From Rhodococcus rhodochrous (GTDB lineage: Bacteria; Actinomycetota; Actinomycetes; Mycobacteriales; Mycobacteriaceae), in assembly GCF_014854695.1 (NCBI RefSeq), contig NZ_CP027557.1, forward strand, positions 868,001 through 932,000: DNA of 64,000 nt, read 5' to 3'. The notes below the pieces were generated by a model, which did not search any database, was not told the DNA's origin, and saw only the letters and a list, made by a program, of their open reading frames with translations. Made by a program: the position numbers and the translations under genes. Positions 7,442-14,706 of the stretch are shown in pieces (positions within the stretch are counted from its first letter, which is position 1; every line of letters starts with the position of its first letter).

Positions 7442-7659
7442 CCCCGCCTACGCCGGACGTACCGAACTCGCTGCGATGGCTCACCGCAGCATCCATCGCC
7501 ATGACCAGCGCAGCTCTCGGATTTCTCGCGGCCGGCGCCATCGGGCCCGCACTCATCGTCGCCTGGCTCGGACTCAACGTCATCCTCGTACGCCTGCTCG
7601 CCGGCAGAGCACATCGCCGCTCCATCAGCCGATCCCTCACAGAACAGGACACCCCGTGA
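7438..7659 (+). CDS. Small two-TM protein (73 aa)
   Basis: Two hydrophobic segments (about 13-33 and 37-55: LTAASIAMTSAALGFLAAG, GPALIVAWLGLNVILVRLL) and a basic tail, so a membrane protein with both ends on one side. It directly precedes and overlaps the SPFH lipoprotein gene by GTGA; the two may act together at the membrane. Confidence 0.65.
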   Translation: MTPPTPDVPNSLRWLTAASIAMTSAALGFLAAGAIGPALIVAWLGLNVILVRLLAGRAHRRSISRSLTEQDTP

Positions 7660-8486
7660 ACCGCAAGACCGCCACCGCCCTCATCGCATTCCCCGCAGTC
7701 CTCATTCTCACCGGCTGCAGCATCTCCACCTCTCCTGACGAGGCCGGACTGATCTACGACGCCGGCCCGCTGTCCAAGACGTCCTTCCAGGAATGCGTTG
7801 CTCCCAGCGCCCGCGTGTTCTACGGCCCCGCCGACCAGTCGTTTACCTACCCCGCGGGTCAACGCACCTACGTGTTCGGAACCGGAGAGGAATCCGACAT
7901 CGCAACGATCACCGTCGCTGACCGCGACGGTATCGACCTCGGCGTCGTCGGACAGCTGCGTTTCACCCTCAACACCGATTGCGACACCCTCGTCCAGTTC
8001 CACGAGAAGATCGGACTGAAATACGAAGGCGGACAAGACTGGCCGGGCATCCTCGCGGTCTACCTGCAGCAACCGCTCCGCAAGGCCATCACAGAGGCCA
8101 CGCAGGGCATGACCTGGCGTGAGCTGTACCAGGACCCCGCGGCGAAGGCCACGTGGGAGAAGCGCGTCAAAGACACCCTGCCCGCAGCGATCGAGCAGGC
8201 CACCGGCGGTGAGTACTTCACGAACATCGACCTGTCGCTGCAGAAGCCGGTCCTACCGAAGGAACTCACCGACCAACTCCTCGCCACCCAGCGCGCCGCC
8301 GAGGCAGCGATCGCCCAGGAGGAGGAGAACCGCCGCCTCGAACTCAAGGCACAGGGTGAGCGCGCGCTGATCGACCTCTACGGTGCCGACAACTACGTGG
8401 TGCTCAAGGCAATCGAGGACGGCAAGATCCAGATCCTGCCCGTCCCGCAGGGCGCGATCATCAACCTGCCCGCAGGGGATCGGTGA
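7656..8486 (+). CDS. SPFH/band-7 domain lipoprotein
   Basis: 276 residues from GTG 7656. The signal peptide ends in a lipobox LTGC (Cys 21), so it is predicted to be a lipoprotein exposed outside the membrane. The body shows the SPFH/band-7 pattern: a beta-rich section (ATITVADRDGIDLGVVGQLR), then a helical stretch rich in Ala/Glu/Gln (QLLATQRAAEAAIAQEEENR) as in stomatin/flotillin-type proteins. Similar proteins are common in actinophage early regions but their role is not established. It is flanked by small TM proteins. Confidence 0.8.
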   Translation: MNRKTATALIAFPAVLILTGCSISTSPDEAGLIYDAGPLSKTSFQECVAPSARVFYGPADQSFTYPAGQRTYVFGTGEESDIATITVADRDGIDLGVVGQLRFTLNTDCDTLVQFHEKIGLKYEGGQDWPGILAVYLQQPLRKAITEATQGMTWRELYQDPAAKATWEKRVKDTLPAAIEQATGGEYFTNIDLSLQKPVLPKELTDQLLATQRAAEAAIAQEEENRRLELKAQGERALIDLYGADNYVVLKAIEDGKIQILPVPQGAIINLPAGDR

Positions 8487-8487
8487 C

Positions 8488-8700
8488 ATGGGAGCGGTCA
8501 TCGCTGTCGCCGGCACGGCCTTCGCGGTCGTGCTGGCGATCCTCCTGCTCGTCGCCGGACTCAAATGGATCGCCGAGGACCGGACGGTGAAGGTTCCGCC
8601 GGTGCTCCGCAGCTGCGCGCTGGCGGTCGGTGTGCTGATCATCGCCGCGGCGTGCATCGCGGTCGCCGCGGCCATGAACTCGTTCCTGGAGCTGATCTGA
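8488..8700 (+). CDS. Small two-TM protein (70 aa)
   Basis: ATG 8488 starts 1 bp after the SPFH stop. Two hydrophobic helices (about 3-26 and 43-64) separated by a short charged loop (KWIAEDRTVKVPPVLRS). Likely an inner-membrane partner of the SPFH lipoprotein by adjacency; no family recognised. Confidence 0.65.
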   Translation: MGAVIAVAGTAFAVVLAILLLVAGLKWIAEDRTVKVPPVLRSCALAVGVLIIAAACIAVAAAMNSFLELI

Positions 8701-8701
8701 C

Positions 8702-9073
8702 ATGTCAGAGATGTTCAGCACCCTCGTGGTGTGCCACGTGTGCGGCGCATTCGTCATGGACCAGGACCGCCACCAGGAATTTCACGAAGGAATCGTGAAG
8801 GCCTTCCAGGACCGAGACAAATCCGTCCAGAAGGCCTTCGAGACGCACGCCGAAGCGGTGCGACGCGTGCTCCGCCGCGGCGGGTTCGTGAAGCCGGAAC
8901 CGAAGCCACGACCACGGAAACCGCTCACGGACGTACCAGGCGGACTGTGCAGCGAATGCACAGGACTGATCGTCCACGCGTGCCTGGTCCCCAAGATCCC
9001 CAATCGGGAGTCCGATTCGACCGTGCCGCACCTGGTCTGCGTCGAATGCTCCCGCGAGATTCGGAAGGGCTGA
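8702..9073 (+). CDS. Zinc-ribbon-like protein (123 aa)
   Basis: Carries three CxxC pairs: CHVC near residue 11, CSEC near 83 and CVEC near 115, with a His pair in DRHQEFHEG. This suggests one or two zinc sites. The middle is helical and very basic (AVRRVLRRGGFVKPEPKPRP). A nucleic-acid or protein-binding role is plausible but not shown. Confidence 0.6.
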   Translation: MSEMFSTLVVCHVCGAFVMDQDRHQEFHEGIVKAFQDRDKSVQKAFETHAEAVRRVLRRGGFVKPEPKPRPRKPLTDVPGGLCSECTGLIVHACLVPKIPNRESDSTVPHLVCVECSREIRKG

Positions 9074-9078
9074 CAGTG

Positions 9079-9261
9079 ATGCCGGAGGTCGGGCAGCCGT
9101 GTAAAGACACCGTCAGTGTCACTGACAACGTTCCCGTCGCACCCGCGATCAAGGCCGCGCTCGCCAACATCCAGCCGATCGTGCGGAACTGCTCGGTCTG
9201 CGGAGAACAGCTCCCTGCCGGTGTTGTGAAGCACCCACAGTGCCGGAGGTCAACCGAGTGA
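9079..9261 (+). CDS. Small CxxC protein (60 aa)
   Basis: ATG 9079. The C-terminal CSVCGEQLPAGVVKHPQCRR has the spacing of a small zinc knuckle; the N-terminus is acidic. The stop overlaps the GTG of the next gene at 9258. Function unknown. Confidence 0.55.
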   Translation: MPEVGQPCKDTVSVTDNVPVAPAIKAALANIQPIVRNCSVCGEQLPAGVVKHPQCRRSTE

Positions 9262-9416
9262 CGACTGTCGACAACGCGGACTCCTGGTGGCACTCCCAGC
9301 CAGCGGAGCGGCGGATCAAGATTCACAGCTGGCTGTGCCGTGACCACCTCACGACGTCCGTGCCCGTCGACGGGCAACTCGAGATCCCGATCCCCACCGA
9401 AAGGCCCGACCAGTGA
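9258..9416 (+). CDS. Small hypothetical protein (52 aa)
   Basis: GTG 9258 overlaps the upstream stop, and its own stop overlaps the sliding-clamp start (GTGA at 9413). Trp-rich middle (DSWWHSQPAERRIKIHSWLC) and no known domain. The double overlap supports expression. Confidence 0.5.
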   Translation: MTTVDNADSWWHSQPAERRIKIHSWLCRDHLTTSVPVDGQLEIPIPTERPDQ

Positions 9417-10267
9417 CCGTCATTGGTGTCTCCACCCACGACCTGCGGCGCGCGTGCACCGCGGTCGCACCCCACGCCAACCCCAAAGTCGAGATCCTCG
9501 ACCGGGTGCGCTTCACCATCGACCCGCACAACATCACTCTCACCGCCACCGATGGCTGGACGTCCGGCCTCGCCATCGTCTCCGTGTGGGAATCCGAAGA
9601 CGACATCGTCCCGATCCCCGACGACGGTGTCATCGTCGACCTCGCACCCGAGCAGATCCGCAAGATCCTGTCCGTGTTCAAAGCGCCGGCCGATAAAGGC
9701 GAGGAGCCCGAAGCAATCCTGCGTATCGAGGTCGGCGACAACTACGTGAAGATCGCCGACGTCTCCGGCCTCCCCGGCATTGACGGTCAAGCCCTCGAAC
9801 TGCCCCGCATGGACACCTACACCGGGTTCCCCGACGTCGCCCACACCATCTCCCGCATCCGCTGTATGCCCGAGGCCGGGATGACCACCGTGCACATGAG
9901 CCCGCAGGTCGTGTCCGCGTTCACCTCCGCGGCGAAGACGTACGCGCACCCGATCCAGCTCACCGCGCACTCCGAGTCTCGCACCCTCTCCGTCGTGGTC
10001 GGGGAGTCGTTCCTCGGTCTCCTCACACCGGTGAAGCCGACCGACGAGGACCTCGCGAGGTATCTGCAATGGGCCGACGCGTGGGACGTCCGGCTGCCGG
10101 CGGCCGACTCGCTGCCCCGAAACGCAACCAAGGACGAGAGCAAGGGCGAACCCAACCCGATCAAGGCTGCGGCTGAACAGCTCGCCGCCGCCGGCGTCGT
10201 AGAGATCCGCCACGCAGGAGAGGACGTCGTAGAGATCCGCCGGGCACGAAAGGACACGGACCAGTGA
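9413..10267 (+). CDS. DnaN-like sliding clamp
   Basis: 284 residues from GTG 9413. It starts with the clamp-like pattern GVSTHDLRRACTAVAPHA and VRFTIDPHNITLTATDGWTS, matching the first beta-clamp domain, and continues with further clamp-like strands (LRIEVGDNYVKIADVSGLPG). Shorter than bacterial DnaN (about 370-400), as in other actinophage clamp-like proteins. It would tether a polymerase or repair enzyme to DNA. No phage polymerase is present in the window, so it likely works with host enzymes. The Lys/Glu-rich C-terminal tail with two near-repeats (VVEIRHAGED, VVEIRRARKD) is odd. Confidence 0.75.
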   Translation: MTVIGVSTHDLRRACTAVAPHANPKVEILDRVRFTIDPHNITLTATDGWTSGLAIVSVWESEDDIVPIPDDGVIVDLAPEQIRKILSVFKAPADKGEEPEAILRIEVGDNYVKIADVSGLPGIDGQALELPRMDTYTGFPDVAHTISRIRCMPEAGMTTVHMSPQVVSAFTSAAKTYAHPIQLTAHSESRTLSVVVGESFLGLLTPVKPTDEDLARYLQWADAWDVRLPAADSLPRNATKDESKGEPNPIKAAAEQLAAAGVVEIRHAGEDVVEIRRARKDTDQ

Positions 10268-11043
10268 GCGACATAGACACCTACATCGACGTCGTCCCTG
10301 TCGACGACATGTTCTCCGACCGCCTGTACCAGCGCGAACTCGACACCAAACGCGCCGGCCAGATCGCCACCACCTGGGACCGACGCCTCGTCGGCGTCCT
10401 CGAGGTCTCGGACCGCGGCGAACACTGCTCACCCCGCTACGCGATCATCAACGGGCAGCACCGCTGGGCCGCAGCCTCACGCGCCGGCGTCACCGCACTC
10501 GTAGCCACCATCCACACCGGACTGTCCCTCGCCGATGAAGCCAAGCTGTTCTACGACATCGATGCCAAGACGAAGGCACTGAGCACCTGGGATCGCTGGC
10601 ACGCCCGCCGAGGATCCGGCGACACCGTAGTCCTCTCGATCGAGAAGATCGCCCGCGAGTGCGGACTCACGGTCACGCAAGGGTCCGGACCGAGGAACCT
10701 GCAGTGCTGCGCAGCTCTCGAACGCATCTGGTCCCGCTCTGCCCCCGAAGTCCTTGCCGACACCCTCGTCCTGGTCCTCGACATCTGGCCCGGCGAGGAC
10801 GACGCCCGAAAGGCCGTCGTCCTCGAAGGCGTCGCGCTCGTCCTCGACACGTACTCGCTGAGTATCGACAACGGACGACTCGGCGACGCCATGTCCGAGA
10901 TGACCTCCCGACAGCTCGTCATCCGCGCCCGCGATCTCCAAGAACGCGCCCGCGGAACGCTCACGCAGTGCGTCGCTCGAGTCCTGGTCACGGCCTACAA
11001 CAAGCAAGCCCGTAAGGGCCAGCTCGACGTCGAGGGGATCTGA
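10264..11043 (+). CDS. ParB-like (DUF6551-type) protein
   Basis: 259 residues from GTG 10264. An N-terminal ParB/sulfiredoxin-type pattern (RYAIINGQHRWAAASRAGVT, residues about 58-80) is followed by a helical region. Such DUF6551-type proteins are frequent in actinophage early regions. ParB-fold domains may bind or cut DNA or bind CTP, but which applies here is unknown. It sits between the clamp and a zinc-ribbon/exonuclease pair. Confidence 0.7.
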   Translation: MSDIDTYIDVVPVDDMFSDRLYQRELDTKRAGQIATTWDRRLVGVLEVSDRGEHCSPRYAIINGQHRWAAASRAGVTALVATIHTGLSLADEAKLFYDIDAKTKALSTWDRWHARRGSGDTVVLSIEKIARECGLTVTQGSGPRNLQCCAALERIWSRSAPEVLADTLVLVLDIWPGEDDARKAVVLEGVALVLDTYSLSIDNGRLGDAMSEMTSRQLVIRARDLQERARGTLTQCVARVLVTAYNKQARKGQLDVEGI

Positions 11044-11321
11044 TGCCCAGCGCGAACCTCACCATGATCACGCCCGTCGAGCACTGCCGCTCCTGCGGCC
11101 GCCCGATCGTGTGGGCCGAGACCGCGGCAGGGAAACGGATCCCACTGGACCCCGAACCCTCCGAACGCGGAAACGTCACCGCCTCGCTGCACACCGGTGT
11201 TCTGCACGCCGGCGTCGTGCACGGACCCCACCGCGACGGCCTCCGCGCGGCACACAAACCCCTGTACCTGTCCCACTTCACCACCTGCCCTCACGCCGAC
11301 ACCTGGAGGACCAAACGATGA
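11043..11321 (+). CDS. Zinc-ribbon protein (92 aa)
   Basis: An N-terminal CRSCGRPIVWAETAAGKRIP supplies one Cys pair; C-terminal CPHADTWR with adjacent His residues could complete a zinc site. This pattern is common in actinophages. It overlaps the exonuclease start by ATGA. Confidence 0.65.
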   Translation: MPSANLTMITPVEHCRSCGRPIVWAETAAGKRIPLDPEPSERGNVTASLHTGVLHAGVVHGPHRDGLRAAHKPLYLSHFTTCPHADTWRTKR

Positions 11322-12094
11322 CCAACCGCCCGATCGTGTTCCTCGACACCGAGACCAACGGTCTGCACGCCGACCGCCGGCCGTGGGAGATCGCATGGAT
11401 CCGCCGCGAGGTCGACGGCACCGAAACCGAACGGTGTATCCAGATCGCCGACATCGACAACACCAACGCCGAACTGAAAGGCCTACAGGTCGGCCGGTTC
11501 CACGAACGGTTCAAGGGTGGGCCGAAGGCATCGTGGTCGCTCACCGTCGATACGACTCTGGTGCCGCGTGACCGCCGGACGTTGCTACTTGAGGTCGATG
11601 CTGCGATCGATGTCGAGCGCGCGACGCGTGACGCGATCATCGTCGGCGTCGTCCCGCACTTCGACACCGAGGTCCTCGCCGCAATGCTCCGCCGGCACAG
11701 GCTGTGCCCGCCCTGGCACCAACTCGTCGACGTCCAAGTACTCGCCGCCGGATGGCTCACCTCCTCCAACTGGGATCGCATCCCGGATACGGAAGCCCTC
11801 GATAAGGCTCGCCAGGCCCGATACGCGGCCGAACAGAAGGCACGCAAGGTGTCCGAAGTTGGGACCCCCGCCGCTCTCGCCGCCGCTGAACTGGAAATCA
11901 TGCGTGCCTTGGACGCTGAAAATCGCGAACTGCGCAAGGCTGCTGCCGAGTTCGTCGCGCCGCCGTGGCGTTCGGACGAACTCTCGCGAGCGTGCGGTAT
12001 CGAACCGCCGACCGAGGACGAACGGCACACCGCGCTCGGTGACGCCCGCTGGGTGAAGCGCTGGTACGACCACATCATGGGCGGTGCAGCGTGA
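11318..12094 (+). CDS. DnaQ-like 3'-5' exonuclease
   Basis: 258 residues from ATG 11318. DEDD-family signatures: Exo I FLDTETNGL near the N-terminus, Exo II-like VPHFDTEVLAAML in the middle, and Exo III HTALGDARWVKRW at the end (DEDDh type, with His before Asp). It would remove nucleotides from 3' ends in proofreading or recombination. A charged helical insertion (KARQARYAAEQKARKVSE) lies between motifs II and III. It is next to the sliding-clamp and ParB-like genes. Confidence 0.85.
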   Translation: MTNRPIVFLDTETNGLHADRRPWEIAWIRREVDGTETERCIQIADIDNTNAELKGLQVGRFHERFKGGPKASWSLTVDTTLVPRDRRTLLLEVDAAIDVERATRDAIIVGVVPHFDTEVLAAMLRRHRLCPPWHQLVDVQVLAAGWLTSSNWDRIPDTEALDKARQARYAAEQKARKVSEVGTPAALAAAELEIMRALDAENRELRKAAAEFVAPPWRSDELSRACGIEPPTEDERHTALGDARWVKRWYDHIMGGAA

Positions 12095-12339
12095 CCATGT
12101 CCTCCACCCTCGAAGTCTGGGACTGCCGTAAGTGCGCCTCGATCCGCTCCGCGCCGTGCGGCGGCGTCTGCCTACCGGCCGACGACGTCTCCCGCGAATC
12201 CACCCGCCCGCTGTCCACCCACCACTCCGCACACCACGCGTGGGTCGCGTACGCGGTCTCACTCGGCTACGACCAGTCCGAAGTCGAGCAGATGACCACA
12301 CGCGAACTGGTGGCGACGTTCGGTGGGCGCGGTGCCTGA
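12091..12339 (+). CDS. Small protein with Cys pairs (82 aa)
   Basis: GTG 12091 overlaps the exonuclease stop. N-terminal CRKC and a later CGGVC could bind zinc; the rest is helical (AHHAWVAYAVSLGYDQSEVE). No family recognised. Confidence 0.55.
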   Translation: MTMSSTLEVWDCRKCASIRSAPCGGVCLPADDVSRESTRPLSTHHSAHHAWVAYAVSLGYDQSEVEQMTTRELVATFGGRGA

Positions 12340-12529
12340 CCACGACGAACCGTACAACGACGGTGGACTGCTGCAACCCGGGCGGACGGTGACTGTCGAA
12401 CTCTCACCGGACGAATGCATCCTCGTTCTACGAGACGGTGTGTGGCGGTGCGTCCGAGATCACGAGCACAGCGGACAACGGACCATCGACACCCTCAACT
12501 TCCTCGAACAGATACGAGGACAGAAGTGA
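12332..12529 (+). CDS. Small hypothetical protein (65 aa)
   Basis: GTG 12332 overlaps the upstream stop; GTG 12323 is an alternative. The beta-rich product (TVTVELSPDECILVLRDGVW) resembles a small type seen in actinophage early regions. Function unknown. Overlaps the next gene by GTGA. Confidence 0.55.
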   Translation: MPDHDEPYNDGGLLQPGRTVTVELSPDECILVLRDGVWRCVRDHEHSGQRTIDTLNFLEQIRGQK

Positions 12530-12705
12530 ATGAAGCTCCAGGAATCCACATCTCGGTCAGGGGTACCGCCGTAGACATGCTGATCGTCCGGCCAAACGGC
12601 CACCGACTCGGTCTGCTCCTCACCCCGGATGCAGCACTCGACATCGTCACCAACCTCATGTCCGCAGCCGTCCACGCACAGAAAGCAGCCAACGATGAAC
12701 CGTGA
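12526..12705 (+). CDS. Small hypothetical protein (59 aa)
   Basis: GTG 12526 overlaps the upstream stop. Two short strands (IHISVRGTAVDMLIVRPNG) precede a helix (DAALDIVTNLMSAAVHAQKA). It resembles the C-terminal half of the 22496-22747 product in layout. Unknown function. Confidence 0.5.
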   Translation: MNEAPGIHISVRGTAVDMLIVRPNGHRLGLLLTPDAALDIVTNLMSAAVHAQKAANDEP

Positions 12706-13747
12706 ACAAAATGTCGTCGACGCGATCGACGCGTTGGTCGACGAGCAGATGGCCGGTGGGGAACCTATCGGCGGATTCGACTACTACGACCCAGAGTTCC
12801 CGCGGTGCCCGCACTGTCGCCGACATTGGCATGGTCTCGCGATCACCACGCGCATCGAAGAGATGGCAGCCCGTGAAGTAATGGACGAGGACTACCGGTA
12901 CAGCGAGGACGACTCGCCCGTTCTGTGCCCGGGCTCCGAGTTCATCGGCCCCGCCGCGACACCCGAACAGCTGCACTGGATGCGCCTCGACGACAACACG
13001 AAACGTAAGTTCCCGCACGGATACATCCCGTCCGTGAACGAAATGATCGCCGCCGTAATGAACCTGCAGGACACCGCACCGTACAACCTCCCCGAACTCG
13101 AGTTCCCAGACCCCTGGTGGCGCAATGCGCAGGACATTCCCGACTGGATGCGGGCAACCCTCGCACACCTGACGCGCCAGGAAAGCCAACCTGCCCGCCC
13201 GTACCTTCTGCCCGGCCTCGCGCGTCGCCACGTCCAGGAGGTCCTCCGCATGCATCTCATGCGCGCCCTGCGATACACAGCACCGCAGATCAACGATGGT
13301 GACCGGGTCGCTTTCTTCGGCCGCAACGGATTCCGCTACGAAGGCATCGCCCGCGTCGAGCACCGAGGTCTCGAGACGACCATCCACCTGGACGAGACCG
13401 AGGAGTCCACCGCCGCCCGCAACGAGGGAATCCGAGGCTACAACCTGGACTACGCGATCTACGACGAGGCCGTCGACCCGAGGCGGTCGGCGAGAAACCG
13501 AGTCGCGCGGCTCCAGGAACAGCTCGCCGAGATCGCGCGAGATGCAGGCTTGACGTGCCACGTCGGCCGCTGGCTCCCCGACGAGACACACACCTTCTCC
13601 GACGCCGAGCTCGACCAGGCCCTCGAGACTCCGCAGCAGCGTGCCCTTCCGCGCCCGTCGCACCAGCGGCCGATGTGGGCGAACAACCCGACCCGCACCC
13701 GCCGCACCCGCAACCACGCAACCAACGTCCGCACACCCCGAATCTGA
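12695..13747 (+). CDS. Hypothetical protein (350 aa)
   Basis: ATG 12695 overlaps the upstream gene by 11 bp. It has an N-terminal CPHC/CPGS region that might bind zinc (PRCPHCRRHWHGL), a helical middle, a small beta segment (GDRVAFFGRNGFRYEGIARV) and a disordered Arg/Thr/Pro-rich C-terminus. No recognised family. The long open frame on the opposite strand here is a composition shadow. Confidence 0.6.
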   Translation: MNREQNVVDAIDALVDEQMAGGEPIGGFDYYDPEFPRCPHCRRHWHGLAITTRIEEMAAREVMDEDYRYSEDDSPVLCPGSEFIGPAATPEQLHWMRLDDNTKRKFPHGYIPSVNEMIAAVMNLQDTAPYNLPELEFPDPWWRNAQDIPDWMRATLAHLTRQESQPARPYLLPGLARRHVQEVLRMHLMRALRYTAPQINDGDRVAFFGRNGFRYEGIARVEHRGLETTIHLDETEESTAARNEGIRGYNLDYAIYDEAVDPRRSARNRVARLQEQLAEIARDAGLTCHVGRWLPDETHTFSDAELDQALETPQQRALPRPSHQRPMWANNPTRTRRTRNHATNVRTPRI

Positions 13748-13761
13748 AAGAACCGATCCTC

Positions 13762-14691
13762 GTGAACCGTCCTACACGCCGCCGGCACAAACCCCGCATC
13801 TTCACCTCGCCCCCGTCCACCCTCGACATGAACCTCGGCTCTGACCTCGCCGAGATCTCCGAGAAGGCCGGACGCCCCCTGGACACGTGGCAGCATGTCG
13901 TCCTCGAAAAATCCTCGCGCATGGACACTCTCGCCGAGGACGGTACGAACCCGTTCCTCGCCGGATGGACATGGTCCGCCTCCGAGGTCGGATTGCTCAC
14001 CGGCGCGCAGAACGGCCGGACGTTCGTCGCCGAAGCACGCGCCCTCGGCGGATTGCTCACGCTACGTGATCAGGTCGTCTACACCCTCCCATCGCGCCAG
14101 ACCGCGGTCCTCCACTTTCGATCGTTCTGTGACGTCCTCGAAAGTTCGGCGGAACTCGCCACGCAGGTGCAGGGCATCCACTACCGCGAGAACCTGATAG
14201 TGATGCGGAACGGTGGATCTATCCGATTCTGCCCTCGCCGGTCCGTCACCATCGATGCCGCGATCGACGCCGACCTGCTCGTCATCGACGACGCGCACGA
14301 CGCGCCTGATGAGTGGGCCCGCGCCGCGGTGCACGGAACCCCGTTTCGTAAGCCCCAGAGCCCCCGCCGGCAGGTCTGGTACGTCGGGACCGCTGTCCAC
14401 CAGGACCGGCACCCGAACGGGCGGGTATTCACCGCGGTACGGAACCGGGGACTTACCGGAACCGACCCAAGCCTGTGCTGGATCGAGTACTCCGTCCCCG
14501 ACCGCCGAGACGAGAACGGGGACCTCGAGCAGGACCTCACGAAACCGTCGGTCATCGCCCGCGCGAACCCGTCACCCCGCATCGACTTCGACCGCATCGC
14601 ATCGGCGCGCAAGATGCTCCTGCCCGAGGTGTTCGAGTCCGAGATCTGTGGAATCGGCACATGGCCGAACCTCGATCCCGTCACGGTATGA
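13762..14691 (+). CDS. Terminase-like ATPase domain protein, lacks nuclease
   Basis: 309 residues from GTG 13762. It follows the ATPase half of an actinophage large terminase: an entry motif (RPLDTWQHVVLE), a Walker A-like GAQNGRT where terminases usually have RQNGKT, a Walker B-like LLVIDDAHDA, a WYVGTA motif and a C-terminal NPSPRIDF stretch. It stops where the RNase H-like nuclease would begin. Walker A Lys is replaced by Arg and the Walker B acidic pair is DD. The true TerL is at 22698, so this is a second, probably degenerate or repurposed, terminase-like protein in the early operon. Confidence 0.7.
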   Translation: MNRPTRRRHKPRIFTSPPSTLDMNLGSDLAEISEKAGRPLDTWQHVVLEKSSRMDTLAEDGTNPFLAGWTWSASEVGLLTGAQNGRTFVAEARALGGLLTLRDQVVYTLPSRQTAVLHFRSFCDVLESSAELATQVQGIHYRENLIVMRNGGSIRFCPRRSVTIDAAIDADLLVIDDAHDAPDEWARAAVHGTPFRKPQSPRRQVWYVGTAVHQDRHPNGRVFTAVRNRGLTGTDPSLCWIEYSVPDRRDENGDLEQDLTKPSVIARANPSPRIDFDRIASARKMLLPEVFESEICGIGTWPNLDPVTV

Positions 14692-14706
14692 CGACAGGTC
14701 CCAGAA

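Noticed and set aside
12656-13717. 353-codon minus-strand frame
   Set aside because: Mirror of the 12695-13747 gene, no start signal and no domain.
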